A stretch of 9,506 bases of DNA from JANNPJ01 sp031400005 (lineage in GTDB: Bacteria; Actinomycetota; Actinomycetes; Actinomycetales; Kineosporiaceae), in assembly GCA_031400005.1 (NCBI GenBank), contig JANNPJ010000277.1, positions 1-9,506 of the forward strand, written 5' to 3'. Under the pieces are notes generated by a model. That model saw nothing but the letters and a program-made list of their open reading frames with translations, was not told the DNA's origin and searched no databases. Numbering within the stretch: position 1 is the first letter of the stretch; every line of letters starts with the position of its first letter. Below, one piece after another: positions 1 to 5,873 of this stretch. Both the position numbers and the translations under genes were made by a program.

Positions 1-218
1 ATGGAGTTGTGGCCAATGTGCCAGCCCTTGGACTCCTCGCAGTAGAACGTGCCCATCGCTCCGCGCTCCAGGCCGTCCTTCACTTCGACGTCACGAGCGG
101 CAGCGATCGCCGTCCCCTGCCCCTTGTGCACGGACTTCTGATGCACCGGGCAGCGGTCGGGCGCCTCGCGGACGACCCGCCACTTCTTGCCCCTGCCCAT
201 GCGTCCGCCGTCCTGCAT
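1..218 (-). CDS. Partial small protein with zinc-ribbon-like Cys/His pattern (N-terminal part)
   Basis: An open frame on the minus strand runs off the left edge of the window; 72 residues are visible. They begin MQDGGRMGRGKKWRVV and contain CPVH (residues 23-26), then about 33 residues, then FYC (58-60) and WHIGH (66-70). Paired Cys-x2-His and Cys-x6-His-x2-His spacing of this kind suggests a small metal-binding fold, but I do not recognise the family, and a DNA- or RNA-binding role would be a guess. The amino end is very basic. Two in-frame ATG starts are possible, at 218 and at 200; neither has a strong Shine-Dalgarno, although a GGACGGCGG stretch precedes the second. An in-frame TGA just upstream closes the frame. 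The gene is divergent from the lipoprotein gene at 524. The frame is credible because the Cys/His and Trp residues fall in a protein-like pattern, and because the opposite-strand frame here looks random. Confidence 0.55.
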   Translation of the reverse strand, partial: MQDGGRMGRGKKWRVVREAPDRCPVHQKSVHKGQGTAIAAARDVEVKDGLERGAMGTFYCEESKGWHIGHNS

Positions 219-233
219 CGAATATCAGTGTCG

Positions 234-261
234 ATTATGAATCAATCATGGATCGATTCAG
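234..261 (-). promoter_or_regulatory. Candidate promoter for the minus-strand small gene
   Basis: Read on the minus strand, CATAAT (plus 234-239) matches the -10 consensus at five of six bases. CTGAAT (plus 256-261) is a weak -35 keeping the TGA core, with 16 bases between. Transcription would start near 227, giving a leader of about 9 bases to the ATG at 218 or about 27 to the ATG at 200. The patch is unusually AT-rich for this genome. The weak -35 keeps confidence low. Confidence 0.3.
240..258. repeat. Inverted repeat AATCAATC-ATG-GATCGATT, possible operator
   Basis: Arms of eight bases match at seven positions around a three-base centre. The repeat fills the spacer between the candidate -35 and -10 boxes of the minus-strand promoter, a position where regulators can bind; MerR-family activators are the best-known case. 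No regulator gene is visible in the window, so this is positional inference only. Confidence 0.3.
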
Positions 262-274
262 CGTCGATCCACGC

Positions 275-327
275 TCCGGTCCGTGGAGCACACCGTCAAC
301 GGTACGGGTAGCCGGGGCTGGACCGGA
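275..327. repeat. Nested inverted repeats
   Basis: The outer arms TCCGGTCC (275-282) and GGACCGGA (320-327) are perfect 8-bp complements. Between them lies a compact palindrome, ACCGT-CA-ACGGT (292-303). Together they could form a hairpin inside a larger stem, or two regulator sites. There is no U-run, so a terminator is unlikely. Confidence 0.35.
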
Positions 328-508
328 TTGTGGCTAAGCTCGAGGCCGTCCTGGGTGATGGTTCTTCCTTTAGTGCCGAGGGCGTTGTTTTTCGCCTGGT
401 AGTGATAAGCAGAAGGCCGCAGCGTCACATCTCGGTAACGCTGTGTCCGCAGGGTTGCGTGTGCGGCCGCCGGGCGATTTATTGGCTCTAGGTATGGTCC
501 CGCAGCTC

Positions 509-516
509 AGGAGAGG
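509..516 (+). promoter_or_regulatory. Ribosome binding site that fixes the TTG start at 524
   Basis: AGGAGAGG lies seven bases before TTG at 524. The frame stays open upstream to a GTG at 443, but that start would put 27 extra residues with several Arg ahead of an already complete lipoprotein signal and has no comparable ribosome site. The nearby ATG at 517 is out of frame. Confidence 0.75.
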
Positions 517-523
517 ATGTCAC

Positions 524-2257
524 TTGAGCAGTGCGAGGCCCCGACTGCAGGTGGTTTGCACGCTGATCGCCGCAGCGATGGTCCTGCTCGCCGGCTGCAC
601 CGGCTCGGACGACGACGCCGGCAGCTCTGCGCCCGCGCGGGCGAGCGCACCGTTCACTCTGGCCTACGCGCATGTCAATGAGTTCAACTCGTACAACAAC
701 AACACCGCCGCGCAGGCGTCAGTGGCCAACTCAGTGGTGCTTAATCAGGTGCTGCGCGGCTTCTGGTACTTCGGTCCCGACGGTGACGTGGTGCCGGACA
801 CCGAATTCGGCACGTTCAAGCAGATGACCAGCAATCCGCTCACCGTCCGCTACACCTTTGATGCGAAGGCGACGTGGTCCGACGGCAACCCGATCGACTG
901 CGATGACGCCGTCCTGGCCTGGGCGGCAAACAGTGGGCGGTGGCCGACGGGCGAGCGTGACCCCGATACCGGAAGCAAGCTCAGCGCGTTCTCCTCATCT
1001 CGGCCCGGTGCCTGGGCGAATGTCGAGGCACCGCAGTGTGCCGACGGTGATCGCGCATTCACCGTCACGTACGACACCGTGTTTGCCGACTGGTCGTCGT
1101 TGTTCGGCCCGGGCACGATCCTGCCGGCGCACATCGTCGAGAAAGAGTCCCGGGTTACGGACATCATCGCCGCGGTCAAGGCGGACAACACCAAGACGAT
1201 GATCAAGGTCGGTGACATCTACGACAGCATCTGGGTCTTCAAGCGGGGGCAGTACAAGCTCGGGGTAAGCCCCTCGGCCGGGCCGTACCAGGTGTCTAGC
1301 TGGCAGGCAGGGCAGTCGATCACGCTGAAGCCGAATCCGAAGTGGTGGGGCAGCCCGCCAAAGGCAGCCACCGTGGTGATTCGCTTTCTTGCCCCGGACC
1401 GGCAGGTCGAAGCGCTCCAGAGTGGCGCCGTCCAGGTGATCGACCCGCCGCCCTCCACCGAGCTGCTGGCGCAACTGAAGGAGCAAGGCGCTCAGGTCAG
1501 CATGCACGACTCGTTCACCTGGGAGCACCTGGACTTCAACTTCGCCGGTCAGTTCGGGTCGAAGGAGCTGCGCAGCGCCTTCGCCAAGTGCGTACCCCGA
1601 CAGCAGATCGTGGACAACCTGATCAAGCCGCAGAACACCAACGCACAGGTGCTTCAGTCGCGGTTCAAGCTTCCGTTCCAGCCCGGCTATGACGGTTTCA
1701 CCAACCTCGGTGGCCAGGACTACGCCAAAGTCGACCTCGCCGGTGCGAAGAAGATTCTGCAGGCCGAAGGCAAACTAGGGATGACCGTCAGGCTCGCCTA
1801 CGCGACGCCGAACCCGCGGCGGAAGGCCGAGGTGGACCTGATCCGGGAGTTCTGCGGGCAGGCCGGGTTCAAGGTCGTCGACGGCGGGACGAACACCTTC
1901 TTCGGCGGCCCACTGGTGCGTGGCGAGTTCGACGTCGCACTGTTCGCCTGGACCGGGTCGCCACTGCTTACCCAGAGCTACGCCACCTACCTGACGAAGG
2001 GGGCGCAGAACAACGGCCGCTACAGCAACCCGCAGGTCGACCAGTTGCTCAAGCAGCTGTATTCAGAGCTGAATCAGGCGAATCAGGAACGGTTGCTCAC
2101 CGAGCTGGACAGGACGCTCTGGTCGGACCTGGCCACGATTCCGTTGTTCGTCTTCCCCGCGATGCTGGCCACGACCCCGAACATCGAGGGCGTCAGGTAC
2201 AACCCGAGCACCTCCGGGGTCACGTACAACGTCCACGAGTGGACGCGGAAGCAGTAG
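524..2257 (+). CDS. ABC transporter solute-binding lipoprotein, family 5, orphan (LpqW-like features)
   Basis: Secreted, membrane-anchored solute-binding protein of the SBP_bac_5 (DppA/OppA) class, about 577 residues, a normal length for the class. The TTG start gives SSARPRLQ, a hydrophobic stretch and the lipobox LAGC, so Cys25 should be lipidated after signal peptidase II cleavage; an Asp/Ser-rich linker follows. Class landmarks are the WSDGNPIDCDDAVLAWA segment (residues 118-134), AGPYQVSSW before a Lys-Pro-Asn-Pro-x-Trp-Trp stretch, and a C-terminal IPLFVFPAML region. Several extracellular Cys residues could form disulfides. No permease or ATPase gene adjoins it: the next gene is convergent and unrelated. 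The DCDDAVLAWA wording resembles, from memory, the actinobacterial LpqW-type subgroup. Mycobacterial LpqW has this fold but acts in lipomannan/lipoarabinomannan control rather than uptake. Whether this protein binds peptides, feeds another importer or has an LpqW-like role cannot be decided here. Confidence 0.88.
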   Translation: MSSARPRLQVVCTLIAAAMVLLAGCTGSDDDAGSSAPARASAPFTLAYAHVNEFNSYNNNTAAQASVANSVVLNQVLRGFWYFGPDGDVVPDTEFGTFKQMTSNPLTVRYTFDAKATWSDGNPIDCDDAVLAWAANSGRWPTGERDPDTGSKLSAFSSSRPGAWANVEAPQCADGDRAFTVTYDTVFADWSSLFGPGTILPAHIVEKESRVTDIIAAVKADNTKTMIKVGDIYDSIWVFKRGQYKLGVSPSAGPYQVSSWQAGQSITLKPNPKWWGSPPKAATVVIRFLAPDRQVEALQSGAVQVIDPPPSTELLAQLKEQGAQVSMHDSFTWEHLDFNFAGQFGSKELRSAFAKCVPRQQIVDNLIKPQNTNAQVLQSRFKLPFQPGYDGFTNLGGQDYAKVDLAGAKKILQAEGKLGMTVRLAYATPNPRRKAEVDLIREFCGQAGFKVVDGGTNTFFGGPLVRGEFDVALFAWTGSPLLTQSYATYLTKGAQNNGRYSNPQVDQLLKQLYSELNQANQERLLTELDRTLWSDLATIPLFVFPAMLATTPNIEGVRYNPSTSGVTYNVHEWTRKQ

Positions 2258-2288
2258 CCACCCCCGACGTCTCCAGAGGGCGGGCTAC
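2254..2288. terminator. Inverted repeat spanning both stop codons, possible bidirectional terminator
   Basis: GTAGCC (2254-2259) and GGCTAC (2283-2288) are perfect complements flanking the 27-base gap between two convergent genes. Each arm contains the TAG stop of one gene (2255-2257 plus strand, 2285-2287 minus strand). After a short mismatch, three further pairs can form. The stem is short and no U-run follows, so termination is plausible from position but weakly supported. Confidence 0.3.
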
Positions 2289-2938
2289 GCAGTGCAGATG
2301 CACAGCTCGTTACCTTCGGCGTCGGCGAGCACCCACCATTTCGGCGCGTGCTCGTCGGTGACCAACGTGCCACCGGCCGCCAGGGTGCCGGCCACCCGGC
2401 GTTCGGCCACCGCGGCGGGAACGTAGACGTCCAGGTGCAGGCGGCCGCGGCCGGCCCGGGGCGGGTCCATCCGCTGAAACCAGACCACCGCGCCGGCGCC
2501 GTCCGGGTGGTGCAGCTCGTAGTCACCTTCCTCGGTGAGCTGCTCGACGTAACCGAGCCCAACCCGCCAGAACGGCCGGATCGCTGCCGGGTCGGCGGCA
2601 TCCACGGCGATCTCGACCCGGTCCGGCGGGGGGAGCGGCCGAGCCGAGAGCGCGGCGCCGTGCGCCAGGATCTGTCGCGCGAGATCGATGTCCAATTGGC
2701 TGATACCGCCAACCGAATGCGTGGAGAGCCCGAAGGTGACGGTGCGCCAGCGGACGTCGATGTCCGGATGGTGATCGAGTTTCTCGGCGGTGGTACCGAC
2801 CGCCTCGACGAGTTCGATCGCCGTCGCGAACGAGGGGGCCTGCAGGCGAAGCTGCAGTCGGCCGGCTGGGCCGCGATGCAGATCCGGTAGATCGGCCAGG
2901 GCGGCGGCCAGATCCACCGGTGCGAGTCGCTGAGTCAT
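2285..2938 (-). CDS. Pterin-4a-carbinolamine dehydratase domain fused to a VOC/glyoxalase-like domain
   Basis: About 217 residues with two domains. Residues 1-95 are a PCD/DCoH (PhhB-type) domain, which dehydrates 4a-hydroxytetrahydropterin so the cofactor of aromatic amino acid hydroxylases can be recycled. The signature is intact: HHP (56-58), W64 in place of the usual Tyr, THSVGGIS (73-80) and D83 before LA, so the catalytic histidines (56, 57, 74) are present. Residues about 106-217 form a VOC fold: DRVEIAVDAAD, an inner HLDVYVP strand and WWVLADAEGNELCI at the end. The VOC half resembles the glyoxalase-like domain often called a putative lyase; its metal ligands and substrate are not clear. 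Start: ATG at 2938 begins MTQRLAP as in the family, but AGGAGG is 11 bases away; an in-frame TTG at 2944 has five-base spacing and adds two residues. Both starts are possible. No aromatic hydroxylase gene is nearby, so the biological substrate is open. Confidence 0.85.
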   Translation of the reverse strand: MTQRLAPVDLAAALADLPDLHRGPAGRLQLRLQAPSFATAIELVEAVGTTAEKLDHHPDIDVRWRTVTFGLSTHSVGGISQLDIDLARQILAHGAALSARPLPPPDRVEIAVDAADPAAIRPFWRVGLGYVEQLTEEGDYELHHPDGAGAVVWFQRMDPPRAGRGRLHLDVYVPAAVAERRVAGTLAAGGTLVTDEHAPKWWVLADAEGNELCICTA

Positions 2939-3056
2939 GCCCAACCGTCCCTCCTGTCGGCGCTGGCTGGCAACTCGGGCTAGCTACTCGGGTTCGTGGG
3001 CCGCTGCCTCCACCTGGGTGCAATTGCCGGCTGAGGAGGTGGGGTGAGTTGGCGGT

Positions 3057-3521
3057 GTGGGACGCTCGAACATGCTCGATCCGCGGCGTCAGCTCGTGGT
3101 CGGCGGGGCTGTTGTCGACGACCTCGACCGGCCGCGCACCCTGCTGGCCGCCCGCCGGACCGAACCGCCCCGGCTGGCCGGTGGCTGGGAGCTGCCCGGC
3201 GGCAAGGTGGAGCCGGGGGAGGATCCGCTGGCCGCCCTGCACCGCGAACTGGCCGAGGAACTCGGTGTCGAGGTGCAGGTCGGAGCTGAGGTGACGGCAC
3301 CGGACGGCGAGGGCTGGCTGTTGCCGCCGTCCTACCTGATGCGGGTGTGGCTGGTGCGGGTCACCACGGGGGTTCCGGAGCCGATCGAAGACCATGATGC
3401 GATCCGGGTCCTGGACGTCGGACAGTGGTTGGACGTCGCTTGGCTGCCGGCCGATGTGCCGATCATCAATGCGCTGATCGAACGGGCCGCTGCCAGCGCT
3501 GATGGCGCGGGCGAGGGCTGA
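3057..3521 (+). CDS. NUDIX hydrolase, MutT-like
   Basis: About 154 residues, the usual size of a single-domain NUDIX pyrophosphohydrolase. These enzymes cleave nucleoside diphosphates linked to another group, often damaged dNTPs. The full Nudix box is present at residues 49-71: G49, E55, R63-E64, E67-E68 and G70, meeting the G-x5-E-x7-REUxEExGU rule, so the Mg-binding glutamates are intact. It is preceded by LVVGGAVVDD and by GGWELPGG, as in the MutT/NUDT1 group that clears oxidised dNTPs, although the substrate cannot be read from sequence. The start is unsure: GTG at 3057 lies 15 to 17 bases after a strong AGGAGGTG (3034-3041), too far, while ATG at 3072 has no clear ribosome site; an in-frame TGA at 3045 blocks anything further upstream. 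The gene is divergent from the pterin/VOC gene and 114 bases before typA, on the same strand. Part of its 3' end is repeated downstream. Confidence 0.88.
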   Translation: MGRSNMLDPRRQLVVGGAVVDDLDRPRTLLAARRTEPPRLAGGWELPGGKVEPGEDPLAALHRELAEELGVEVQVGAEVTAPDGEGWLLPPSYLMRVWLVRVTTGVPEPIEDHDAIRVLDVGQWLDVAWLPADVPIINALIERAAASADGAGEG

Positions 3522-3537
3522 TTTGGGGCCGCTTCAC

Positions 3538-3572
3538 TGCGCTGATCGAGCGTGCTGCCTGCAGCGATGCCA
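3538..3572 (+). repeat. Second, non-coding copy of the NUDIX gene 3' end
   Basis: TGCGCTGATCGA occurs at 3470-3481, inside the NUDIX gene, and again at 3538-3549, after its stop. Beyond those 12 identical bases the copies keep matching except at codon third positions: GAA/GAG, CGG/CGT, GCC/GCT and GCT/GCC. Both therefore read ALIERAA; in the downstream copy the frame continues CSDARPARSSA and then meets TAG. No start codon or family domain precedes it. It looks like a relic of a duplicated gene end, or a chance match. Confidence 0.4.
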
Positions 3573-3635
3573 GACCCGCCCGCAGTAGCGCGTAGCATTG
3601 GGTGTCCTCGCCCCCCACCGGATCGGCCATCCCGC

Positions 3636-5528
3636 ATGCCTACGCGTACCCGTGACGACCTGCGCAACGTCGCCATTGTTGCCCACGTCGACCACGGCAA
3701 AACCACCCTTGTCGATGCCATGTTGTGGCAGACCGGATCTTTCGGTGACCACCAGCACGTCGACGAGCGAGCGATGGACAGCAATGACCTGGAGCGTGAG
3801 AAGGGGATCACCATCCTCGCCAAGAACACCGCAGTGCGGTGGGTCGGCGAGGGTGCGCCTGCGGGCGGGGTCACCTTCAACATCATCGATACCCCTGGTC
3901 ACGCCGACTTCGGCGGCGAGGTGGAGCGCGGGCTGAGCATGGTCGACGCGATCGCGCTGCTGGTCGACGCCTCCGAGGGGCCGCTGCCGCAGACCCGGTT
4001 CGTGCTCCGCAAGGCGCTCGAAGCCAAGCTGCCGGTGATCCTCGTCGTCAACAAGGTCGACCGCCCAGACGCCCGGATCGCCGAGGTGGTGGACGAGACC
4101 TACGAGCTGTTCATGGACCTGGTGGACGGCACCGGGGTGGACCCGGACGACGTCCTCAGCTTCCCGATCGTCTATGCGTCGGCGCGAGCCGGCCGGGCGT
4201 CGTTGAACCGCCCCGAAGACGGCGGCCTGCCGGACAGCGAGAACCTGGAACCGCTGTTCGAGACCATCCTGAACACCGTGCCGGCGCCGTCCTACGACGA
4301 CAAGATGCCGTTGCAGGCGCACGTCACCAACCTGGACGCCTCGCCGTTCCTCGGTCGGCTGGCGCTCTGCCGGGTGCACAACGGCACGATCAAGAAGGGC
4401 CAGCAGGTTGCCTGGTGCCGCAGCGACGGAACGATCACCAAGGCCAAGGTCACCGAGTTGCTGATCACCAAGGCGCTCACCCGGACCCCGGCCGAGTCGG
4501 CCGGCCCCGGCGACATCATCGCCATCGCCGGCTTCCCGGACATCACCATCGGTGAGACCCTGGCCGACCCGGACGACCCGCATCCGCTGCCGCTGATCAC
4601 GGTGGACGAGCCGGCCATCTCGATGACGATCGGCGCGAACACCTCGCCGCTGGCCGGTCGTGGCCCGACCAAGGCCACCAAGGTCACCGCCCGGCTGATC
4701 AAGGACCGGCTGGAGCGTGAGCTGGTCGGTAACGTCTCGGTGCGGGTGCTGCCGACCGAGCGTCCGGACACCTGGGAGGTGCAGGGCCGTGGCGAACTGG
4801 CCCTGGCCATCCTCGTGGAGCAGATGCGCCGGGAGGGCTTCGAGCTCACCGTCGGCAAGCCGCAGGTGGTCACCCGTGAGGTGAACGGCAAGCTGCACGA
4901 GCCCTTCGAGCGCCTGACCATCGACGCGCCCGAGGAGTACCTCGGGGTCGTCACGCAGCTGCTGGCGGTCCGTAAGGGCCGGATGGAGCAGATGAGCAAC
5001 CACGGCAGCGGCTGGGTCCGGATGGAGTTCGTGGTGCCCTCCCGTGGGCTGATCGGATTCCGCACCGAGTTCCTGACCGACACCCGCGGTACCGGCATCG
5101 CGCACGCCACCTTCGAGGGCTACGAGCCCTGGGCTGGGGAGATCAAGACCCGGCCGTCCGGCTCGCTGGTCGCCGACCGCGCGGGCCCGGTGACCGGCTT
5201 CGCGATCACCAACCTGCAGGAGCGGGGCACGCTCTTCGTCGAACCGACCGACATCGTCTACGAGGGCATGATCGTTGGTGAGAACTCGCGAATGGACGAC
5301 ATGGACGTGAACATCACCAAGGAGAAGAAGCTCACCAACATGCGCCAGTCCAGCTCGGACGTCTACGAGCGGCTGGTGCCGGCGCGCAAGTTCTCTCTGG
5401 AGCAGTGCCTGGAGTTCTGCCGGGACGACGAGTGCGTTGAGGTGACCCCGGACGCCGTCCGGATCCGGAAGGTGGTGCTCGACCAGACCGAGCGCGGTCG
5501 TACGACAGCCAGGGCCAAACGGATGTGA
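3636..5528 (+). CDS. typA: Ribosome-associated translational GTPase TypA/BipA
   Basis: A complete TypA of 630 residues, normal for the family. It binds 70S ribosomes in the EF-G site and supports ribosome assembly and growth under stress. All GTPase motifs are present: G1 AHVDHGKT (16-23), the EREKGIT switch (53-59), G3 DTPGH (85-89), G4 NKVD (139-142) and G5 SAR (182-184). Then come an EF-Tu-like beta barrel, EF-G domain III-like and V-like regions (GRGELALAILVEQMRREGFEL; SRGLIGFRTEFLTDTRGTG) and the TypA-specific C-terminal domain with KKLTNMRQSSSD and ECVEVTPDAVRIRK. ATG at 3636 (MPTRTRDDLRNVAIVAHVDHG) fits family N-termini; an in-frame GTG at 3552 would add 28 unlike-family residues. No Shine-Dalgarno precedes 3636. 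TAGCAT at 3593-3598 could be a -10, giving a leader of about 30 bases. Between the switch and G3 the loop is about seven residues longer than in E. coli BipA, as recalled. A solute-binding lipoprotein gene follows, as lpqW follows typA in Mycobacterium tuberculosis (from memory). Confidence 0.97.
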   Translation: MPTRTRDDLRNVAIVAHVDHGKTTLVDAMLWQTGSFGDHQHVDERAMDSNDLEREKGITILAKNTAVRWVGEGAPAGGVTFNIIDTPGHADFGGEVERGLSMVDAIALLVDASEGPLPQTRFVLRKALEAKLPVILVVNKVDRPDARIAEVVDETYELFMDLVDGTGVDPDDVLSFPIVYASARAGRASLNRPEDGGLPDSENLEPLFETILNTVPAPSYDDKMPLQAHVTNLDASPFLGRLALCRVHNGTIKKGQQVAWCRSDGTITKAKVTELLITKALTRTPAESAGPGDIIAIAGFPDITIGETLADPDDPHPLPLITVDEPAISMTIGANTSPLAGRGPTKATKVTARLIKDRLERELVGNVSVRVLPTERPDTWEVQGRGELALAILVEQMRREGFELTVGKPQVVTREVNGKLHEPFERLTIDAPEEYLGVVTQLLAVRKGRMEQMSNHGSGWVRMEFVVPSRGLIGFRTEFLTDTRGTGIAHATFEGYEPWAGEIKTRPSGSLVADRAGPVTGFAITNLQERGTLFVEPTDIVYEGMIVGENSRMDDMDVNITKEKKLTNMRQSSSDVYERLVPARKFSLEQCLEFCRDDECVEVTPDAVRIRKVVLDQTERGRTTARAKRM

Positions 5529-5530
5529 TG

Positions 5531-5564
5531 TGACGTTGGTGACCTGACAACGTCAAGTGGTTTT
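5531..5564 (+). terminator. Candidate typA terminator
   Basis: TGACGTTG (5531-5538) and CAACGTCA (5548-5555) form a perfect 8-bp stem with a nine-base loop, starting two bases after the typA stop. A short U-run (5561-5564) comes five bases after the stem, so it is not a textbook intrinsic terminator. The loop carries GTGACC, complementary to the GGTCAC copies just downstream. Confidence 0.45.
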
Positions 5565-5567
5565 CCT

Positions 5568-5638
5568 GGTCACGCTCGGTCACGCTCGGCAGTATTTGAT
5601 CTCCGCAACACCATCGAATACTGACCGTGCGTGACCGA
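5568..5638 (+). repeat. Tandem 10-base repeat and long imperfect hairpin
   Basis: GGTCACGCTC is repeated head to tail (5568-5577, 5578-5587). The second copy opens a hairpin whose left arm (5576-5600) pairs with the right arm (5613-5638) around a 12-base loop. All positions pair except one T-T mismatch (5586/5628) and one bulged A (5624), with one G-T wobble (5597/5616), giving about 24 pairs. The first repeat copy can replace the second over eight pairs, so two registers exist. No U-run follows. It could be a back-up terminator, a processed or stable RNA end, or a DNA-level protein site; no known element is recognised. Confidence 0.6.
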
Positions 5639-5663
5639 AAGCGCCCAAAGCGGACATAAGACC

Positions 5664-5758
5664 GAAGATCTTCCTGTCGTTCGGCGAATTCAACGTGGTT
5701 TAGCCGTGCAAAATCTGGCATCAGGATGCATCCTTGACCGGATCGTAATGAGCGATCC
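5664..5758. repeat. Cluster of three palindromes upstream of the transporter operon
   Basis: GAAGATCTTC (5664-5673) is a perfect 10-base palindrome. AGGATGCATCCT (5723-5734) is a perfect 12-base palindrome. GGATCG and CGATCC (5740-5745, 5753-5758) are inverted around seven bases. The last two flank TTGACC (5734-5739), a possible -35 box, the arrangement expected of operator sites. No regulator gene is visible in the window, and no -10 box sits at standard spacing. Confidence 0.35.
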
Positions 5759-5792
5759 CCGTCGTTGCTGCCTTGAATCCGGTACTAAGAGT

Positions 5793-5842
5793 GCGGACAC
5801 CGCGAACCCTTGAGCGGTCGCATCTCGATGCCCGGTGTCTGC
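5793..5842 (+). promoter_or_regulatory. Leader stem-loop upstream of the binding-protein gene
   Basis: GCGGACACCG (5793-5802) pairs along ten positions with CGGTGTCTGC (5833-5842), one being a G-T wobble. The 30-base loop contains a small hairpin, GCAT-CTCG-ATGC (5820-5831). The stem ends 17 bases before the ribosome site, so it would lie in the 5' leader of the operon if transcription starts upstream. It matches no riboswitch class I recognise. Confidence 0.35.
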
Positions 5843-5859
5843 CGTGATGTCGGATACAT

Positions 5860-5867
5860 AAGGAGAA
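5860..5867 (+). promoter_or_regulatory. Ribosome binding site for the GTG start at 5874
   Basis: AAGGAGAA lies six bases before GTG at 5874, which starts a complete lipoprotein signal (MKQRKLIVAG). No better start is in frame, so this settles the initiation codon. Confidence 0.8.
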
Positions 5868-5873
5868 CTTCTG

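Larger units (their letters stand above)
219..523. other. Divergent intergenic region, no gene seen
   Basis: These 305 bases separate the minus-strand small gene from the plus-strand lipoprotein gene. A plus-strand reading frame covers the left part but has no ribosome site and no recognisable protein pattern. The left 45 bases are clearly AT-richer than the rest of the window and hold a candidate minus-strand promoter. Three inverted repeats are visible: 240-258, a nested pair at 275-327, and a 6-bp pair CAGCGT/ACGCTG at 420-425 and 438-443. I could not place a convincing promoter for the plus-strand gene. Confidence 0.6.
5529..5873. other. Gene-free, hairpin-rich region between typA and the transporter operon
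   Basis: These 345 bases hold no convincing gene: the one 60-codon GTG frame (5631-5813) has no ribosome site and no protein character. In order they contain an 8-bp stem after the typA stop, a tandem 10-base repeat running into a stem of about 24 bp, three palindromes (5664-5758), a 10-bp leader stem (5793-5842) and the ribosome site of the next gene. TTGACC at 5734-5739 resembles a -35 box but has no matching -10. Promoter positions remain unassigned. Confidence 0.6.

Noticed and set aside
9..311. A 100-codon plus-strand frame at the window start
   Set aside because: The minus strand of the same stretch gives a more protein-like product with spaced Cys/His and Trp residues; the plus frame is a shadow.
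443..523. GTG at 443 as the start of the first lipoprotein gene
   Set aside because: It would bury the signal peptide behind 27 residues; TTG at 524 has AGGAGAGG at ideal spacing.
2973..2992. Direct repeat ACTCGGG, 13 bases apart, between the pterin/VOC and NUDIX genes
   Set aside because: Seven bases repeated once in GC-rich DNA is not beyond chance, and no promoter boxes line up with it.
3534..5105. A 523-codon open frame antisense to typA
   Set aside because: It is the mirror of a GC-rich coding gene whose product is unmistakably TypA; the antisense translation is Asp/Arg/Val-rich and has no family pattern.
5631..5813. A 60-codon GTG-started frame in the gap after typA
   Set aside because: It has no ribosome site, starts inside the right arm of the long hairpin and shows no protein-like pattern.
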